Shown one piece after another: positions 9,292 through 19,685 of a DNA stretch of 64,000 bases. The notes below the pieces were generated by a model, which did not search any database, was not told the origin of the DNA, and was given only the letters and a program-made list of their open reading frames with translations. The DNA comes from Clostridium sp. AF15-31. Its GTDB lineage: Bacteria; Bacillota; Clostridia; Lachnospirales; Lachnospiraceae. The stretch lies in assembly GCF_003461625.1 (NCBI RefSeq), contig NZ_QTXL01000004.1, forward strand, positions 186,313 through 250,312, written 5' to 3'. The translations under genes were made by a program, and so were the position numbers. Each line of letters starts with the position of its first letter. Positions within the stretch are counted from its first letter, which is position 1.

Positions 9292-10436
9292 AAAGAATGT
9301 CGCTACAGTGGAGGCTTACATGTATAATTACATTATATATTGCGCTTATATGTGGATGTCTGACTATGCTTATTTATAAAAACGGTGTGTACTATATTGA
9401 TTCTCTGCAAGAGACTGTTGATGCCAGGGGAGATGATAACGGAAGTTCTTCGGATGAAATATATATCAGCATTCCGGAGGATAACTGGGATGATTTTGCA
9501 AATGATTTTTCCGTTCAGGTGTACAATAACAAGGCAGACTACAAAAAAAACAGCCTGATAATTTCAGCCTTGCTGGCGCTTCTGGGTGGTGTAGCCACGT
9601 ATTTTATCAGTGGACATGCCCTAAAGCCGATTGGTAAGTTTTCTGATAAGATTGAAGAGGTACAGGCACAAAATCTGGCAGATTCACGAATAGAAGAAAA
9701 CAATGTTAAAGAACTGAACCAACTGAGTGTTTCGTATAACAAGATGCTTGAACGTCTCTCAGATGCATTTGATATACAGAGACAATTTACCGCAAATGCG
9801 GCACATGAGCTTCGAACCCCATTATCTTTAATGCAGATACAGCTTGATTCATATAATTCCAATCCGCATCCGGGCAATGATGCAGATACCGAGCAAACGA
9901 TAAAGATGGTTACGGAACAGAATGACAGACTCGGTAAAATGGTAAAAACCCTTCTGGATATGAGCGAGCTTCAAACTGTGGGGAGAGATGATGTAATAAT
10001 GGTCAATGCTCTTGTTGATGAAGTATTGGCGGATCTGGAACCGCTTGCACAGGAAAAAAATATAAAACTTATTGGAAAATGCACGGATATAAGGATGATC
10101 GGAAGTGATATCCTTATTTACAGGATGGTATACAATCTTGTTGAGAATGCTATAAAATATAATCATTCTGGGGGACTGGTTACAGTGACCGCATATCAAA
10201 AGGAAAAACATATTTACCTGTCAATAGAGGATACCGGAAATGGAATCCCGGAGGAACTCAGGCAGCGTGTGTTTGAACCGTTCTTTCGTGTGGATAAATC
10301 CAGAAGCCGGGAACTTGGTGGTGTCGGACTTGGACTTGCGCTTGTTCATGAAATCGTAAGTGCGCATGATGGGACAATTACAGTCCGGTCTAATCCATCC
10401 GGAGGTACGATTTTTGATGTGAGTTTTACCCAGTGA
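9288..10436 (+). CDS. Sensor histidine kinase of the first two-component system
   Basis: The 382-aa product has a membrane helix at about 8-30, an extracytoplasmic stretch of only about 55 residues, a second helix at about 84-105, and a HAMP segment. The dimerisation domain has His173 in AAHELRTPLS, and the ATPase domain has N (NLVENAIKYN), G1 (DTGNGIP) and G2 (GGVGLGLALV) boxes. The small sensor loop suggests sensing in or near the membrane. It is translationally coupled to the response regulator by an ATGA overlap. Confidence 0.92.
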   Translation: MKRMSLQWRLTCIITLYIALICGCLTMLIYKNGVYYIDSLQETVDARGDDNGSSSDEIYISIPEDNWDDFANDFSVQVYNNKADYKKNSLIISALLALLGGVATYFISGHALKPIGKFSDKIEEVQAQNLADSRIEENNVKELNQLSVSYNKMLERLSDAFDIQRQFTANAAHELRTPLSLMQIQLDSYNSNPHPGNDADTEQTIKMVTEQNDRLGKMVKTLLDMSELQTVGRDDVIMVNALVDEVLADLEPLAQEKNIKLIGKCTDIRMIGSDILIYRMVYNLVENAIKYNHSGGLVTVTAYQKEKHIYLSIEDTGNGIPEELRQRVFEPFFRVDKSRSRELGGVGLGLALVHEIVSAHDGTITVRSNPSGGTIFDVSFTQ

Positions 10437-10476
10437 TCATTCCTGAAATGTGTGTGAAAAAATAAAATAAAAATAA

Positions 10477-10503
10477 TTAGCACTCACCTATTGACAGTGC
10501 TAA
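10477..10503. promoter_or_regulatory. CIRCE operator (HrcA site) upstream of clpB
   Basis: TTAGCACTC, nine bases, then CAGTGCTAA. This matches the CIRCE consensus at all but one base in the right arm (C instead of G). It covers the -35 region of the clpB promoter, so HrcA binding would block transcription. hrcA itself is not in this window. Confidence 0.9.
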
Positions 10504-10519
10504 CAAAAAGTGTTATGTT
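10491..10519 (+). promoter_or_regulatory. clpB promoter
   Basis: TTGACA (10491-10496) and TATGTT (10514-10519) with a 17-base spacer. The -35 hexamer lies inside the CIRCE operator, so this should be a heat-inducible housekeeping-sigma promoter. Confidence 0.82.
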
Positions 10520-10561
10520 AACTACTGTAATGAAAGTGTATCTTGAATTACAGTAGTTTTT
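10520..10561 (+). other. Leader stem-loop with U-run before clpB
   Basis: A perfect 12-bp inverted repeat (10520-10531 and 10547-10558) with a 15-base loop is followed by TTTTT. It begins at the expected transcription start and ends just before the ribosome site. It could be a 5' stabilising hairpin, an attenuator, or a temperature-sensitive element. The AGGAGG itself lies outside the stem. Confidence 0.65.
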
Positions 10562-10583
10562 ATATGTCAGGAGGTAAATGATT

Positions 10584-13160
10584 ATGGATATGGACAAATA
10601 CACAAGAAAGTCGCTTGAAGTAATAGAAAAAGCGAAAGATAAAGCCCTGGAATATGATAATCAGGAGCTTGCACAGATTCATTTACTTGCAGGATTGCTT
10701 GAGATAGACGAAAGCCTTATTTCGAAGATTTTTGAAAAACTCGATATAGATGTAACAGCAGCGGTAAATAGGGTGGAAGATAAGCTTGCATCACTGCCAA
10801 AAGTAAGTGGTGGAAATCTGTATGCCGGAAATAATTTTTCAAAGGCGCTCATTCAGGCTGAAAAGGAAGCAAAGCAGATGGGAGACAGCTTTGTATCGGT
10901 TGAGCATCTGTTCCTTGGACTGATCGAAAAAGCCGATTCCGATGTGAAGCCATTGCTTAAAACATGGGCGATCGATCGGAACACATTTTTAAAGGCTCTG
11001 GCAGATATCAGAGGAAATAAAAAGGTAGACAGTGAGAATCCGGAAGATTCCTATGAAGCAATGGAGAAGTTCGGATACGATCTGGTGGAACGGGCAAGAG
11101 AGCAGAAGATCGATCCGGTTATCGGACGAGATGCTGAGATACGAAACGTGATCCGGATCCTTTCCCGTAAGACCAAGAATAACCCGGTTCTGATCGGTGA
11201 ACCTGGTGTAGGTAAGACAGCGGTTGCAGAAGGTCTGGCACAGCGTATTGTCAGAGGTGATGTGCCGGAAGGCTTGAAGAATAAGAAGATATTCGCACTG
11301 GATATGGGTGCGCTGGTTGCCGGTGCCAAGTATCGTGGTGAATTTGAGGAACGTCTGAAGACAGTTCTGGATGAAGTAAAGAAATCAGAAGGTGAGATAA
11401 TCCTCTTTATTGATGAGCTGCATACGATCGTTGGAGCCGGTAAGACAGATGGCGCAATGGATGCAGGCAATATGTTAAAGCCTATGCTTGCCCGTGGCGA
11501 ACTGCATTGTATCGGTGCAACGACACTTGACGAATACAGACAGTACATTGAAAAGGATGCCGCTCTGGAACGTCGTTTCCAACCGGTACAGATCGATGAG
11601 CCGACGGTAGAAGATACGATCTCCATTCTTCGTGGTATCAAGGAAAGATATGAGGTGTTCCATGGAGTTAAGATCTCGGATGGTGCATTGGTAAGTGCAG
11701 CGGTACTTTCCAACCGGTACATTACAGATCGTTTCCTTCCGGATAAAGCGATCGACCTTGTCGATGAAGCCTGTGCGATGATCAAGACGGAGTTGGATTC
11801 CATGCCGGCCGAAGTTGATGAGATCACAAGAAAGATCATGCAGCTTGAGATCGAGGAAGCCGCACTGAAGAAAGAGGAAGACCACCTGAGCAAGCAGAGA
11901 CTGGCGGATATACAGTCAGAGCTTGCAGAGTTAAAGGATAAAGCAAATAATCTGAAAGCCAAATGGGAGAATGAAAAGGCAGGCGTTGAGAAGATCCGTA
12001 ACCTGAAAGAGGAGATCGAGAAGATCAAGAATGATATTCAGGTTGCCCAGAGAAATTACGATCTGAACAAAGCAGCCGAATTGCAGTATGGCAAACTCCC
12101 GGCAGCTCAGAAAGAGCTGGAACTGGCAGAGCAGTCTGCATCGGAGAAAGAACGAAAGCTGGTACATGAGGTCGTATCAGAAGAAGAAATTTCGGAGATT
12201 GTATCCAAGTGGACCGGTATTCCGGTAGCCAAACTGACGGCGAGTGAAAAGAGTAAGACACTGAATCTTGCAGATGAACTTCATAAGAGGGTTGTCGGTC
12301 AGGATGAAGCTGTTGAATATGTCAGCGATGCGATCATCCGTTCCAAAGCAGGAATCAAGGATCCAAGCAAGCCGATCGGCTCATTCCTGTTCCTTGGACC
12401 AACCGGTGTAGGTAAGACAGAGCTTGCAAAGACACTGGCAGAAGCTTTATTTGATAATGAACAGAACATGGTTCGTATCGATATGAGTGAATATATGGAG
12501 AAATACAGTGTATCCAGACTGATCGGAGCGCCTCCTGGATATGTAGGCTACGATGAAGGCGGACAGCTTACCGAGGCAGTTCGTAGGAAACCATATTCGG
12601 TTGTCTTGTTCGACGAAGTAGAGAAGGCACACCCGGATGTATTCAATGTATTATTACAGGTATTAGATGATGGACGTATCACGGACTCACAGGGCAGAAC
12701 GGTAGACTTTAAGAATACGATCATCATCATGACATCGAATATCGGTGGTGTGGATATCGCAGAAGGCGGTGGCGAGATCACGGATGAGATACGGGAGACA
12801 GTTATGAACAAACTGAAACAGCACTTCCGTCCGGAGTTCCTGAACCGTATCGATGAGACGATCATCTTCAAGTCATTAAGCAAAGAGAACATTGGCAGTA
12901 TCGTTGATCTTATGGTCAAGGATCTGAACAAACGTCTGGCTGGACAGGAGATCACGATCAAGCTTACGGATGAGGCTAAGAGTGCGATCATCGATCAGGG
13001 CTATGATCCGGTCTATGGTGCAAGACCATTGAAGCGTTTTATTCAGAAGAATGTTGAGACACTGGTTGCTCGTATGATCCTTGCAGGTGAAGTATCCACC
13101 CAGTCAGCGATCATCATTGACTATGACGGTCAGAAATTGACAGCGAGAAATGAGAAGTAG
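10584..13160 (+). CDS. clpB: ClpB/Hsp104-type disaggregase
   Basis: ATP-driven unfoldase that extracts polypeptides from aggregates together with DnaK. The ATG at 10584 is nine bases after AGGAGG; the ATG at 10578 is too close, so the protein is 858 aa. Visible parts are the N-terminal Clp repeat domain (1-145), NBD1 with Walker [10 protein letters not shown] (about 205) and Walker B FIDELH, a full coiled-coil middle domain (about 410-530, the mark of ClpB rather than ClpA/C), and NBD2 with Walker [10 protein letters not shown] (about 605) and the pore loop GYVGY. It is a single-gene unit with its own CIRCE promoter and terminator. Confidence 0.97.
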   Translation: MDMDKYTRKSLEVIEKAKDKALEYDNQELAQIHLLAGLLEIDESLISKIFEKLDIDVTAAVNRVEDKLASLPKVSGGNLYAGNNFSKALIQAEKEAKQMGDSFVSVEHLFLGLIEKADSDVKPLLKTWAIDRNTFLKALADIRGNKKVDSENPEDSYEAMEKFGYDLVERAREQKIDPVIGRDAEIRNVIRILSRKTKNNPVLIGEPGVGKTAVAEGLAQRIVRGDVPEGLKNKKIFALDMGALVAGAKYRGEFEERLKTVLDEVKKSEGEIILFIDELHTIVGAGKTDGAMDAGNMLKPMLARGELHCIGATTLDEYRQYIEKDAALERRFQPVQIDEPTVEDTISILRGIKERYEVFHGVKISDGALVSAAVLSNRYITDRFLPDKAIDLVDEACAMIKTELDSMPAEVDEITRKIMQLEIEEAALKKEEDHLSKQRLADIQSELAELKDKANNLKAKWENEKAGVEKIRNLKEEIEKIKNDIQVAQRNYDLNKAAELQYGKLPAAQKELELAEQSASEKERKLVHEVVSEEEISEIVSKWTGIPVAKLTASEKSKTLNLADELHKRVVGQDEAVEYVSDAIIRSKAGIKDPSKPIGSFLFLGPTGVGKTELAKTLAEALFDNEQNMVRIDMSEYMEKYSVSRLIGAPPGYVGYDEGGQLTEAVRRKPYSVVLFDEVEKAHPDVFNVLLQVLDDGRITDSQGRTVDFKNTIIIMTSNIGGVDIAEGGGEITDEIRETVMNKLKQHFRPEFLNRIDETIIFKSLSKENIGSIVDLMVKDLNKRLAGQEITIKLTDEAKSAIIDQGYDPVYGARPLKRFIQKNVETLVARMILAGEVSTQSAIIIDYDGQKLTARNEK

Positions 13161-13210
13161 TAATATAAACAGGTAGTAAATGCCTGGTGACAACTAAAAT
13201 AAGCATGATA

Positions 13211-13258
13211 AAAGGGATTGGCATTGAAAATATTTTTCGGTGCCAGTCCCTTTAATCT
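13211..13258 (+). terminator. Terminator after clpB
   Basis: A 13-bp stem (13211-13223 and 13241-13253, one G:T pair) with a 17-base loop, followed by an A/T-rich tail (AATCTTATTTTAA). Confidence 0.75.
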
Positions 13259-13308
13259 TATTTTAATGATGGTATGCCATTGTATATTAAGATAGGGAGG
13301 TTGTGTCC

Positions 13309-13977
13309 ATGCGCATTTTGGTTGTTGAAGATGAATTGGATCTGAATCATATAATATGTAATAAACTGACAAAAGAAGGATACAATGTAGATGCCTGTTT
13401 TGACGGGCAGGCAGCACTTGATTATCTGGAGACGGCAAGTTACGATGGAGTTATAATGGATATTATGATTCCGAAGAAAGATGGTATGTCGGTTTTAAAA
13501 ACAATCCGGGCAGAAGGAATACAGGTTCCGGTGCTTTTTTTGACTGCAAAGTCCGAAACGCAGGATATTGTCAGGGGACTGGATGCAGGAGCCAGTGACT
13601 ATATGACAAAACCGTTTGAGTTTTCGGAATTGCTCGCAAGGTTAAGGGTAATGCTTCGTACTGTACATATAAGTAATGACAGCATTTTGAATTATGGGTC
13701 ATTACAGATTGATACAAATAATCACCGGGTTGTCCGGGATGGTGTGACTGTCGATCTTACAGTCCGGGAATATGCAATCCTGGAATATCTGGTGCGTAAC
13801 AGGAACATTGTTGTCACAAGAGAGCAGATCCGTGCAAATATATGGAGCATTGATGATGATATCAATTCAAATGTAGTTGATGTATATATTCGATATCTTC
13901 GCAGAAAAATCGATGATCCTTTTGAAGAAAAACTGATACATACGATCCGGGGAGTAGGTTATAGACTGGAATGTTAA
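13309..13977 (+). CDS. OmpR-family response regulator (second two-component system)
   Basis: The 222-aa product has a receiver domain with phospho-acceptor Asp51 (VIMDIMIPKKDG), Thr in LTAKSE and Lys in MTKPFEF, plus a winged-helix output domain ending in GVGYRLEC. ATG 13309 lies eight bases after GGGAGG; the in-frame GTG at 13303 is too close to it. The last seven bases overlap the kinase gene. Its targets are not evident from the neighbouring genes. Confidence 0.93.
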   Translation: MRILVVEDELDLNHIICNKLTKEGYNVDACFDGQAALDYLETASYDGVIMDIMIPKKDGMSVLKTIRAEGIQVPVLFLTAKSETQDIVRGLDAGASDYMTKPFEFSELLARLRVMLRTVHISNDSILNYGSLQIDTNNHRVVRDGVTVDLTVREYAILEYLVRNRNIVVTREQIRANIWSIDDDINSNVVDVYIRYLRRKIDDPFEEKLIHTIRGVGYRLEC

Positions 13978-15359
13978 AAAGGAAAATCTCATTTATTAAT
14001 TTTACTGTTATTGTTTGTGGACTTATCATTGCAGCAGGAACGATATGTCTTTTGTTGATGCAGAAGAATCTGATCAAAGAGGATACTAAATATCTGGCTT
14101 ATACAGAACTGGCGCAGGAAGTGAAACGTGCAAAAAAAAATATAGGATTTGATGAGAATGAGAATCCGTATATAAAAAGCGATTTTTACGATCTGGAAGA
14201 GAAAGATACTTATAACGAAAATGTATATGTGTTTTTACAGTCAAGAGACGGAAGTTTTCTTGATGGCAGAATGCCGGATGATTCCAGAACCGGGCTTGAT
14301 ATCGGATTACAGAGTCTTACAAAAGTAACCTTTCAGGGAGAGCGTTATTACGTAGCAACCAGACGAGGAAAAAGGAAGAATGGAACGGAGGATGACAGTT
14401 TTTATCTGGTATGTGCTATGATGTCGGAACAGGCGGTGAAAGAAAATTATCGCGGACTGTGGCATCAGTCATATTTGGTGATAGGAGTTGTTGGCGCATT
14501 TTTTATTTTATTTGCCCTTTTATTAAGATATCTGATCGCTGTACCAATGAGACAGTTGAATGAATCGATAAAAAAGAGCGGGGAGAATCTGGATTTTACG
14601 GATAGTCTGGAATACAAAGGATGTTTTAAAGAACTTCAGATGTTAACAGATGCAAATAATCATTTGTACCAGAGAGTGCAGCAGGAGTTGGAACGTCAGG
14701 AAGAATTTAATGCGAATGTATCCCATGAACTTCGTACGCCTATTGCTGTTATGCATGCACAATGCCAGGTGTCGAGAGAGGTGGCAGAAAAGAAGCAGGA
14801 TAAAGAAGCAATAAAAAGTATAGAGGTATTTGAGCGACAGACAAACCGTATGAAGAATCTGGTTGATCAATTGCTTCAAATGACTGCAATAGATAGAAAG
14901 GGGACAACGTTCAGTATAGAAGATATTGATGTTCGGGATGTAATTGAATCTGCATGTGATGATATAGCATATATTGATACGAAACAGATTACATTTGAAT
15001 ATTCCCTTCAGCCGACTATCATACATGCAAATATGAATCTTATCTATATTGTTATAAATAACCTGCTTTCAAATGCTGTAAAGTATAGTAGCGAAGGAGC
15101 TAAAATCTATGTGTCCTGTGGAGAGAAAGATGGAAAGTCGTATATTCGTATTCAGGATGAAGGCTGTGGAATAGAGAAAGAAAATATATCCAAAATATTT
15201 GAAAGCTTTTATCGGGAAGAAAAAGATCGTAATGCGGAAGGTTTTGGTCTGGGACTTTCACAGGCAATGAAGATTGCTGAGTTATATGGGGGAGGGATTT
15301 ATGTTGAAAGTACAAAGAATAAAGGAAGTATTTTCACATTTTTTATTCCAAAACCTTAA
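13971..15359 (+). CDS. Sensor histidine kinase of the second two-component system
   Basis: The 462-aa product has two membrane helices (about 10-30 and 165-185) bracketing an extracytoplasmic sensor domain of about 130 residues. A HAMP region, a dimerisation domain with His252 (NVSHELRTPIAVM) and an ATPase domain with boxes NNLLSNAVKYS, DEGCGIE and GFGLGLS follow. The receptor loop is long and hydrophilic, unlike the first kinase in the window. Start and stop are coupled to the response regulator. Confidence 0.93.
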   Translation: MLKRKISFINFTVIVCGLIIAAGTICLLLMQKNLIKEDTKYLAYTELAQEVKRAKKNIGFDENENPYIKSDFYDLEEKDTYNENVYVFLQSRDGSFLDGRMPDDSRTGLDIGLQSLTKVTFQGERYYVATRRGKRKNGTEDDSFYLVCAMMSEQAVKENYRGLWHQSYLVIGVVGAFFILFALLLRYLIAVPMRQLNESIKKSGENLDFTDSLEYKGCFKELQMLTDANNHLYQRVQQELERQEEFNANVSHELRTPIAVMHAQCQVSREVAEKKQDKEAIKSIEVFERQTNRMKNLVDQLLQMTAIDRKGTTFSIEDIDVRDVIESACDDIAYIDTKQITFEYSLQPTIIHANMNLIYIVINNLLSNAVKYSSEGAKIYVSCGEKDGKSYIRIQDEGCGIEKENISKIFESFYREEKDRNAEGFGLGLSQAMKIAELYGGGIYVESTKNKGSIFTFFIPKP

Positions 15360-15396
15360 AAACAAATAGAAGAATGTCGAATTTTTAATAGAGCTT

Positions 15397-15440
15397 TAAT
15401 ATTGGATTTTTATAATCCGATATTAGGGTTCTTTTTTTTA
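15397..15440 (+). terminator. Probable terminator after the second two-component system
   Basis: A 12-bp stem (15397-15408 and 15414-15425, one G:T pair) with a 5-base loop is followed five bases later by CTTTTTTTT. The gap between stem and T-run makes it weaker than a textbook example. Confidence 0.55.
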
Positions 15441-15485
15441 TGTAGAAAGAACAATATATCGAGTAGGACTTGCTTGGAGGATTAT

Positions 15486-16907
15486 ATGAGAAATTATAAA
15501 CGATTGATTCATTTGTTACTTGGACCGGTTCTATTCCTGTTGGCATGCTTTCTTTTACCGCATGCAGTTCTGCCGACATTTGCAGAACGGGCAGCAGTTG
15601 GAACGGTATTCTGGATGGCATACTGGTGGGTAACAGGTCCGGTAGATTATGCAGTAACGGCGTTTTTGCCGATTGCGATCAATGCAGTAGTTCCTATGGC
15701 GGAGATGAAGGCCATAATATCGAATTATGCGGACGAAACGATTCTGCTATTGCTTGGAGCTTCGATCATAACAGTATTATGGGAAAATACAGGACTGGAC
15801 AAACGAATTGCAATCACGTTTCTGCGTCTGATCGGAAACAGTCTTAGAATGCAGCTTGTGTTCTGGTTTGCGTTGTCAATGGTATTATCTGCGGTGCTTC
15901 CGAATGCAGTAGTATGCGCAACGATCACGCCGATCGCAGTTTCTATGCTGAAATATATTGGAATGGATGACGTGAAAAACAGCAAGACGGCATCGAAGAT
16001 CCTGCTGACGATCGCTTATGCGACAGGACTTGGTGGTCTGGCATCTCCACTTGGTGGGGCTATGAATCTGGTAACGGTGGAATATATCCAGCAGTTGACC
16101 GGAAAAGAATATATGTATTCCTCCTGGGTTATCCGGTTCCTTCCGGTTATGCTGATTTTAATGCTGATCAATGTAGTATTTATTCTTCGTGATGTAAAGA
16201 AGACAGATCTGTTAGGTGGTTCCAGTGAATATTTTGCGGAACAGTACCGGAAGCTTCCAAAGATGAGCTTTGAAGAAAAATCCGCACTTGTGCTGTTTGT
16301 AGTGGCAACAGGTCTGGCATTTACCAGACAGCTTTATCAGGATATATTGCCGGGATTAAAGCCTGCATATGTATTTATCATCTGTGCGATCATCGCCTTT
16401 CTTTTTACAAATAAAGAGGGAAAACGGATCATGGTCTGGAAACAGGTGCAGGGAAAGATCGTCTGGGATCTGATGTATATATTTGCCGGAGGTCTGGCAC
16501 TTGGAAGCCTGATCAATGCAACAGGTGTTGCAAAAGCACTTGGAGAAGTGATTTCTTCCCTTGATATGAAGGGTGGTTTTGTAACGATCCTGATCATTCT
16601 GACTGCAACACTACTGTTGTCGGATGTGACCTCAAATACAGCTACGGCAGCGGTTGCGATTCCACTTGTGATCTCAATCACACAGGGATGTGGGCTGAAT
16701 CCGATTCCGTATATATACGTAGCATCCATTGGTGTGAACCTGTCTTATATGCTGCCAACGTCGATCCGTGCGATTCCGGTGGGATATGGACTGGAACCAA
16801 AGTATATGTTCCGGGAAGGCTGGAAGATTTCCCTTATCATTATTCTTGTAATGTCGATCATTTGCACATTGCTGTTAAAATACTGGAGCACATTCAGTAC
16901 GGTGTAA
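15486..16907 (+). CDS. DASS/SLC13-family anion (carboxylate) transporter
   Basis: The start at 15486 follows TTGGAGGATTAT, giving 473 aa; the longer upstream frame lacks a ribosome site and contains the terminator. About 11-12 hydrophobic helices are visible. The repeat-containing helix-hairpin motifs of divalent-anion:Na+ symporters appear as VLPNAVVCATITPIA (about 140) and SDVTSNTATAAVAIP (about 380). Substrates in this family are sulfate or di- and tricarboxylates; which one applies here cannot be read from sequence. Fifty-four bases separate it from the MBOAT gene with no terminator, so it may supply a carboxylate to the acylation operon. Confidence 0.82.
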   Translation: MRNYKRLIHLLLGPVLFLLACFLLPHAVLPTFAERAAVGTVFWMAYWWVTGPVDYAVTAFLPIAINAVVPMAEMKAIISNYADETILLLLGASIITVLWENTGLDKRIAITFLRLIGNSLRMQLVFWFALSMVLSAVLPNAVVCATITPIAVSMLKYIGMDDVKNSKTASKILLTIAYATGLGGLASPLGGAMNLVTVEYIQQLTGKEYMYSSWVIRFLPVMLILMLINVVFILRDVKKTDLLGGSSEYFAEQYRKLPKMSFEEKSALVLFVVATGLAFTRQLYQDILPGLKPAYVFIICAIIAFLFTNKEGKRIMVWKQVQGKIVWDLMYIFAGGLALGSLINATGVAKALGEVISSLDMKGGFVTILIILTATLLLSDVTSNTATAAVAIPLVISITQGCGLNPIPYIYVASIGVNLSYMLPTSIRAIPVGYGLEPKYMFREGWKISLIIILVMSIICTLLLKYWSTFSTV

Positions 16908-16961
16908 AAAAAGCCATACAGAAACGGGCGTGAAACAAAGAGAAAGAAATGGAGAGAAGGC

Positions 16962-18551
16962 ATGTCTGTCGTATCATACATATTTATAGTATTCTTAGCA
17001 GTTACAGTTTTGATATATTATATAGTACCAAAGAAAATCCAGTGGTGGGTGCTCCTTGCCGCAAGTGTGGTTTTCTATGCTTATAGTGGGATTGATGATC
17101 TCCTGATCGTAGTTGGAACCGCATTTCTGGTATATCCGTTGACAATGTTGATGGAGAAAAATCTGGAGGAACAGGACCGGCTGCTTCTGGATGCAGATAA
17201 GAGAACTGCAAGAAAGATAAAAACAGCACAGAAAAAGAAACGAAAGAAATATCTGGTGCTGGCATTGCTGATCGTAATAGGTGCGCTTATTGTATTCAAG
17301 GTGACAGGATTTGCCATCGAGAATATCAAACGTTTTCTTCCATACGAAGCGATACAGCGGATTCCGGACTGGCATTTCCCTGCACCGCTTGGAGTTTCTT
17401 TTTATTCCTTTATGATGATCTCTTATCTGGTTGATGTCTATAACGGAAGGATCCATGCACAGAAGAATTTTCTGAAATATCTGTCGTATGTATTATATTT
17501 TCCACATATTACGCAGGGACCGATTGCGCGATATGAACTGGTTGCGCATCAACTATGGGAAAAGCATAAGTTTGATTATGATACGGTGATAAAAGGTACA
17601 TGGTTGATTCTGTGGGGAGCACTTAAGAAAATGGTGATGGCAGACCGTATCAGTCCATTTGTGACAGAAGTATTTAAACATTCTGATCAGTATGAAGGTA
17701 TGATCTTCTTTCTGGCGGCGGTTATGTATTCCATCCAGATTTACTGTGATTTCTCCGGATGCATGGATATCGTACGTGGTGCGTCGGAGTGCTTTGGCAT
17801 TACGCTTGGAGAAAATTTCAGGCGGCCATATTTTTCTCAGACGTTGCCGGAGTTCTGGAGAAGATGGCATATTTCACTCGGAGCGTTCTTCAGAGAATAT
17901 GTATTCTATCCGGTATCGACTTCAAAGATCCTGTTGAAATGGAATACCAAGGTGCGGAAATATCTGGGAAATGCCATAGGAACCGGATTTGCTTCTTGTG
18001 TACCGATCCTGTGCGTATGGATCCTGACCGGACTCTGGCATGGGGCAAAGTGGAATTATATCGGCTGGGGACTGTTTCACGGAATCCTGATCTGCTTATC
18101 GACATTATTTGAGCAGCCGGTCGCTAAATTAACAGAGAAACTGAATATACGGACAAACTGTATAAGCTGGAATATATTCCGGATGCTTCGGACATTTTTA
18201 TTATGCGTGATCGGACGTATCATTTTTATGGGAAGTGGAATCCGTGCGTCCTTCCATATGATAGCTTCCTGTGTGGTTGACCGTGGTACATTTTATGACA
18301 TTATAAATACATTTGCTCTGTCCCAGCGGGAATGGGGACTGATCCTGATTGGTTGTCTGATCCTGTTATGTGTATCAGTTGCACAGGAGATCCGGGAACA
18401 GATGGGGATCAAAGAGGATATCAGAAGCTGGCTGCTACGTCAGAATCTCTGGCTGCGCTGGCTGGTTCTGATCGTTGGAATTTTATGTGTATTGACGTTT
18501 GGTGTATATGGTTCCGGCAGTCATATCGCATTCATCTATGAACAGTTTTAA
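16962..18551 (+). CDS. MBOAT-family membrane O-acyltransferase, DltB/AlgI-like
   Basis: The 529-aa, many-helix protein has the MBOAT signatures GPIARYE, the FWRRWHISLG region, and the catalytic His pair in LTGLWHGAKWNY (His360) and GLFHG (His373). Family members move an acyl group from a cytoplasmic carrier across the membrane and onto an extracytoplasmic polymer. DltB takes D-alanine from DltC; AlgI supplies alginate acetylation. The basic cytoplasmic loop (about 65-90) is longer than usual. It is followed in order by SGNH-like, AMP-ligase and carrier-protein genes, a Dlt-like B-D-A-C order. Confidence 0.88.
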   Translation: MSVVSYIFIVFLAVTVLIYYIVPKKIQWWVLLAASVVFYAYSGIDDLLIVVGTAFLVYPLTMLMEKNLEEQDRLLLDADKRTARKIKTAQKKKRKKYLVLALLIVIGALIVFKVTGFAIENIKRFLPYEAIQRIPDWHFPAPLGVSFYSFMMISYLVDVYNGRIHAQKNFLKYLSYVLYFPHITQGPIARYELVAHQLWEKHKFDYDTVIKGTWLILWGALKKMVMADRISPFVTEVFKHSDQYEGMIFFLAAVMYSIQIYCDFSGCMDIVRGASECFGITLGENFRRPYFSQTLPEFWRRWHISLGAFFREYVFYPVSTSKILLKWNTKVRKYLGNAIGTGFASCVPILCVWILTGLWHGAKWNYIGWGLFHGILICLSTLFEQPVAKLTEKLNIRTNCISWNIFRMLRTFLLCVIGRIIFMGSGIRASFHMIASCVVDRGTFYDIINTFALSQREWGLILIGCLILLCVSVAQEIREQMGIKEDIRSWLLRQNLWLRWLVLIVGILCVLTFGVYGSGSHIAFIYEQF

Positions 18552-18568
18552 GGGTAGGAGAACAAAAC

Positions 18569-19675
18569 ATGAAAACAGGAAAGAAAAAGGTTTTGGCAAT
18601 AATAAAAAAAGTAATTTCAATCCTACTGTTTTTTGTCATATTGTTATATTCTATATCGAAGGTCGGACAGTTTGCCAGACCGGATGAGAGTGACGCAGAG
18701 GCATGGGCAGAGTATTACGCGGAAGAAAAGGATACGGTCAATGCATTGATGATCGGATCCAGTGCGATATTCCGTTATTGGAATCCGCCACAGGCATATG
18801 AGGAACAGGATTTTACCTCGGCTATGCTGGCTAGCTCGATCCAGGATCTGAATATGGCACCATATATTATGGAAGAAGCGGTAAAAAGTCAGAACGTGGA
18901 CGTGTTTGTTATCGAGGTCAGAACCATGATCGCCAGAAATACAAATGATGATCACAGCCAGGAAGAACGGGACTATTGGTTTGAATTGCTTATATCCGGC
19001 ATGAATCCATCCATAACAAGGCTGCAGGCAATTCAGTCTATACATGGTGGAAGCTTTGTGAAGAAAGCAGAAATGATGGTTCAGATATTAAAATATCATA
19101 ATAACCTGATGGAATTTGACCGGGAATTTATGATCAATCGTCTGAACAATCCGTCCAGTGATGATAAATTTGCAAGACCAAAATCAACGATCACAAATCT
19201 CAAAAACAAGAAACCGGATTATACAACGAATCAGAGTCTTGAACTGTCACAGGCATCTAAGGATACTCTGGATGCAATCGAGAAAAAGGCAAATGAACTG
19301 GGAAAAAAGGTGCTGTTTATAGCGACACCGTATGTACCGGATGAGAGTCAGATCCGGGAGCATCTGGCTGTGGATGCCTATTGTGAGAAACAGGGCTATG
19401 ACTGCCTGGATCTAAATCAGTATGTTGATGAGATGGATATTGATTTTAAAACGGATTTCTATAATCCAAAGCATACGAATATAGCAGGAGCAAAAAAGGT
19501 GACAAGCTTTCTTGGAGCATATCTGAAGGAAAAGTATCAGTTGCAGGAAACTCTGACTGAGGATCAGAAGGTAAGCTGGGAAGATGCCTGTAAGGTATGG
19601 GATGAGGAAGACCGGAAATTTATGAAAAAATGGAAGAAAAATGTAAAAAAGATTACAAAGAAAAAGGAGAAATAA
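18569..19675 (+). CDS. Membrane-anchored SGNH-like protein, DltD/AlgJ-like partner
   Basis: The 368-aa product has one N-terminal membrane helix (about 10-28) and an extracytoplasmic domain. The start of the fold has LMIGSSAIFRYW (Ser64/Ser65), which fits the SGNH nucleophile block. The end has DFYNPKHTN (Asp296 and His302), which fits the Asp-His block. The C-terminus is very Lys-rich. In Dlt and alginate systems this partner completes acyl transfer to the polymer outside the cell. It starts 17 bases after the MBOAT gene. Overall similarity to true DltD is not obvious, so the name is by context and motif. Confidence 0.65.
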   Translation: MKTGKKKVLAIIKKVISILLFFVILLYSISKVGQFARPDESDAEAWAEYYAEEKDTVNALMIGSSAIFRYWNPPQAYEEQDFTSAMLASSIQDLNMAPYIMEEAVKSQNVDVFVIEVRTMIARNTNDDHSQEERDYWFELLISGMNPSITRLQAIQSIHGGSFVKKAEMMVQILKYHNNLMEFDREFMINRLNNPSSDDKFARPKSTITNLKNKKPDYTTNQSLELSQASKDTLDAIEKKANELGKKVLFIATPYVPDESQIREHLAVDAYCEKQGYDCLDLNQYVDEMDIDFKTDFYNPKHTNIAGAKKVTSFLGAYLKEKYQLQETLTEDQKVSWEDACKVWDEEDRKFMKKWKKNVKKITKKKEK

Positions 19676-19685
19676 CAGGATCAAT

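Noticed and set aside
11051..12028. 325-codon open frame on the minus strand opposite clpB
   Set aside because: It lies wholly inside clpB, has a Ser/Arg/Ile-rich composition typical of an antisense shadow, and has no ribosome site.
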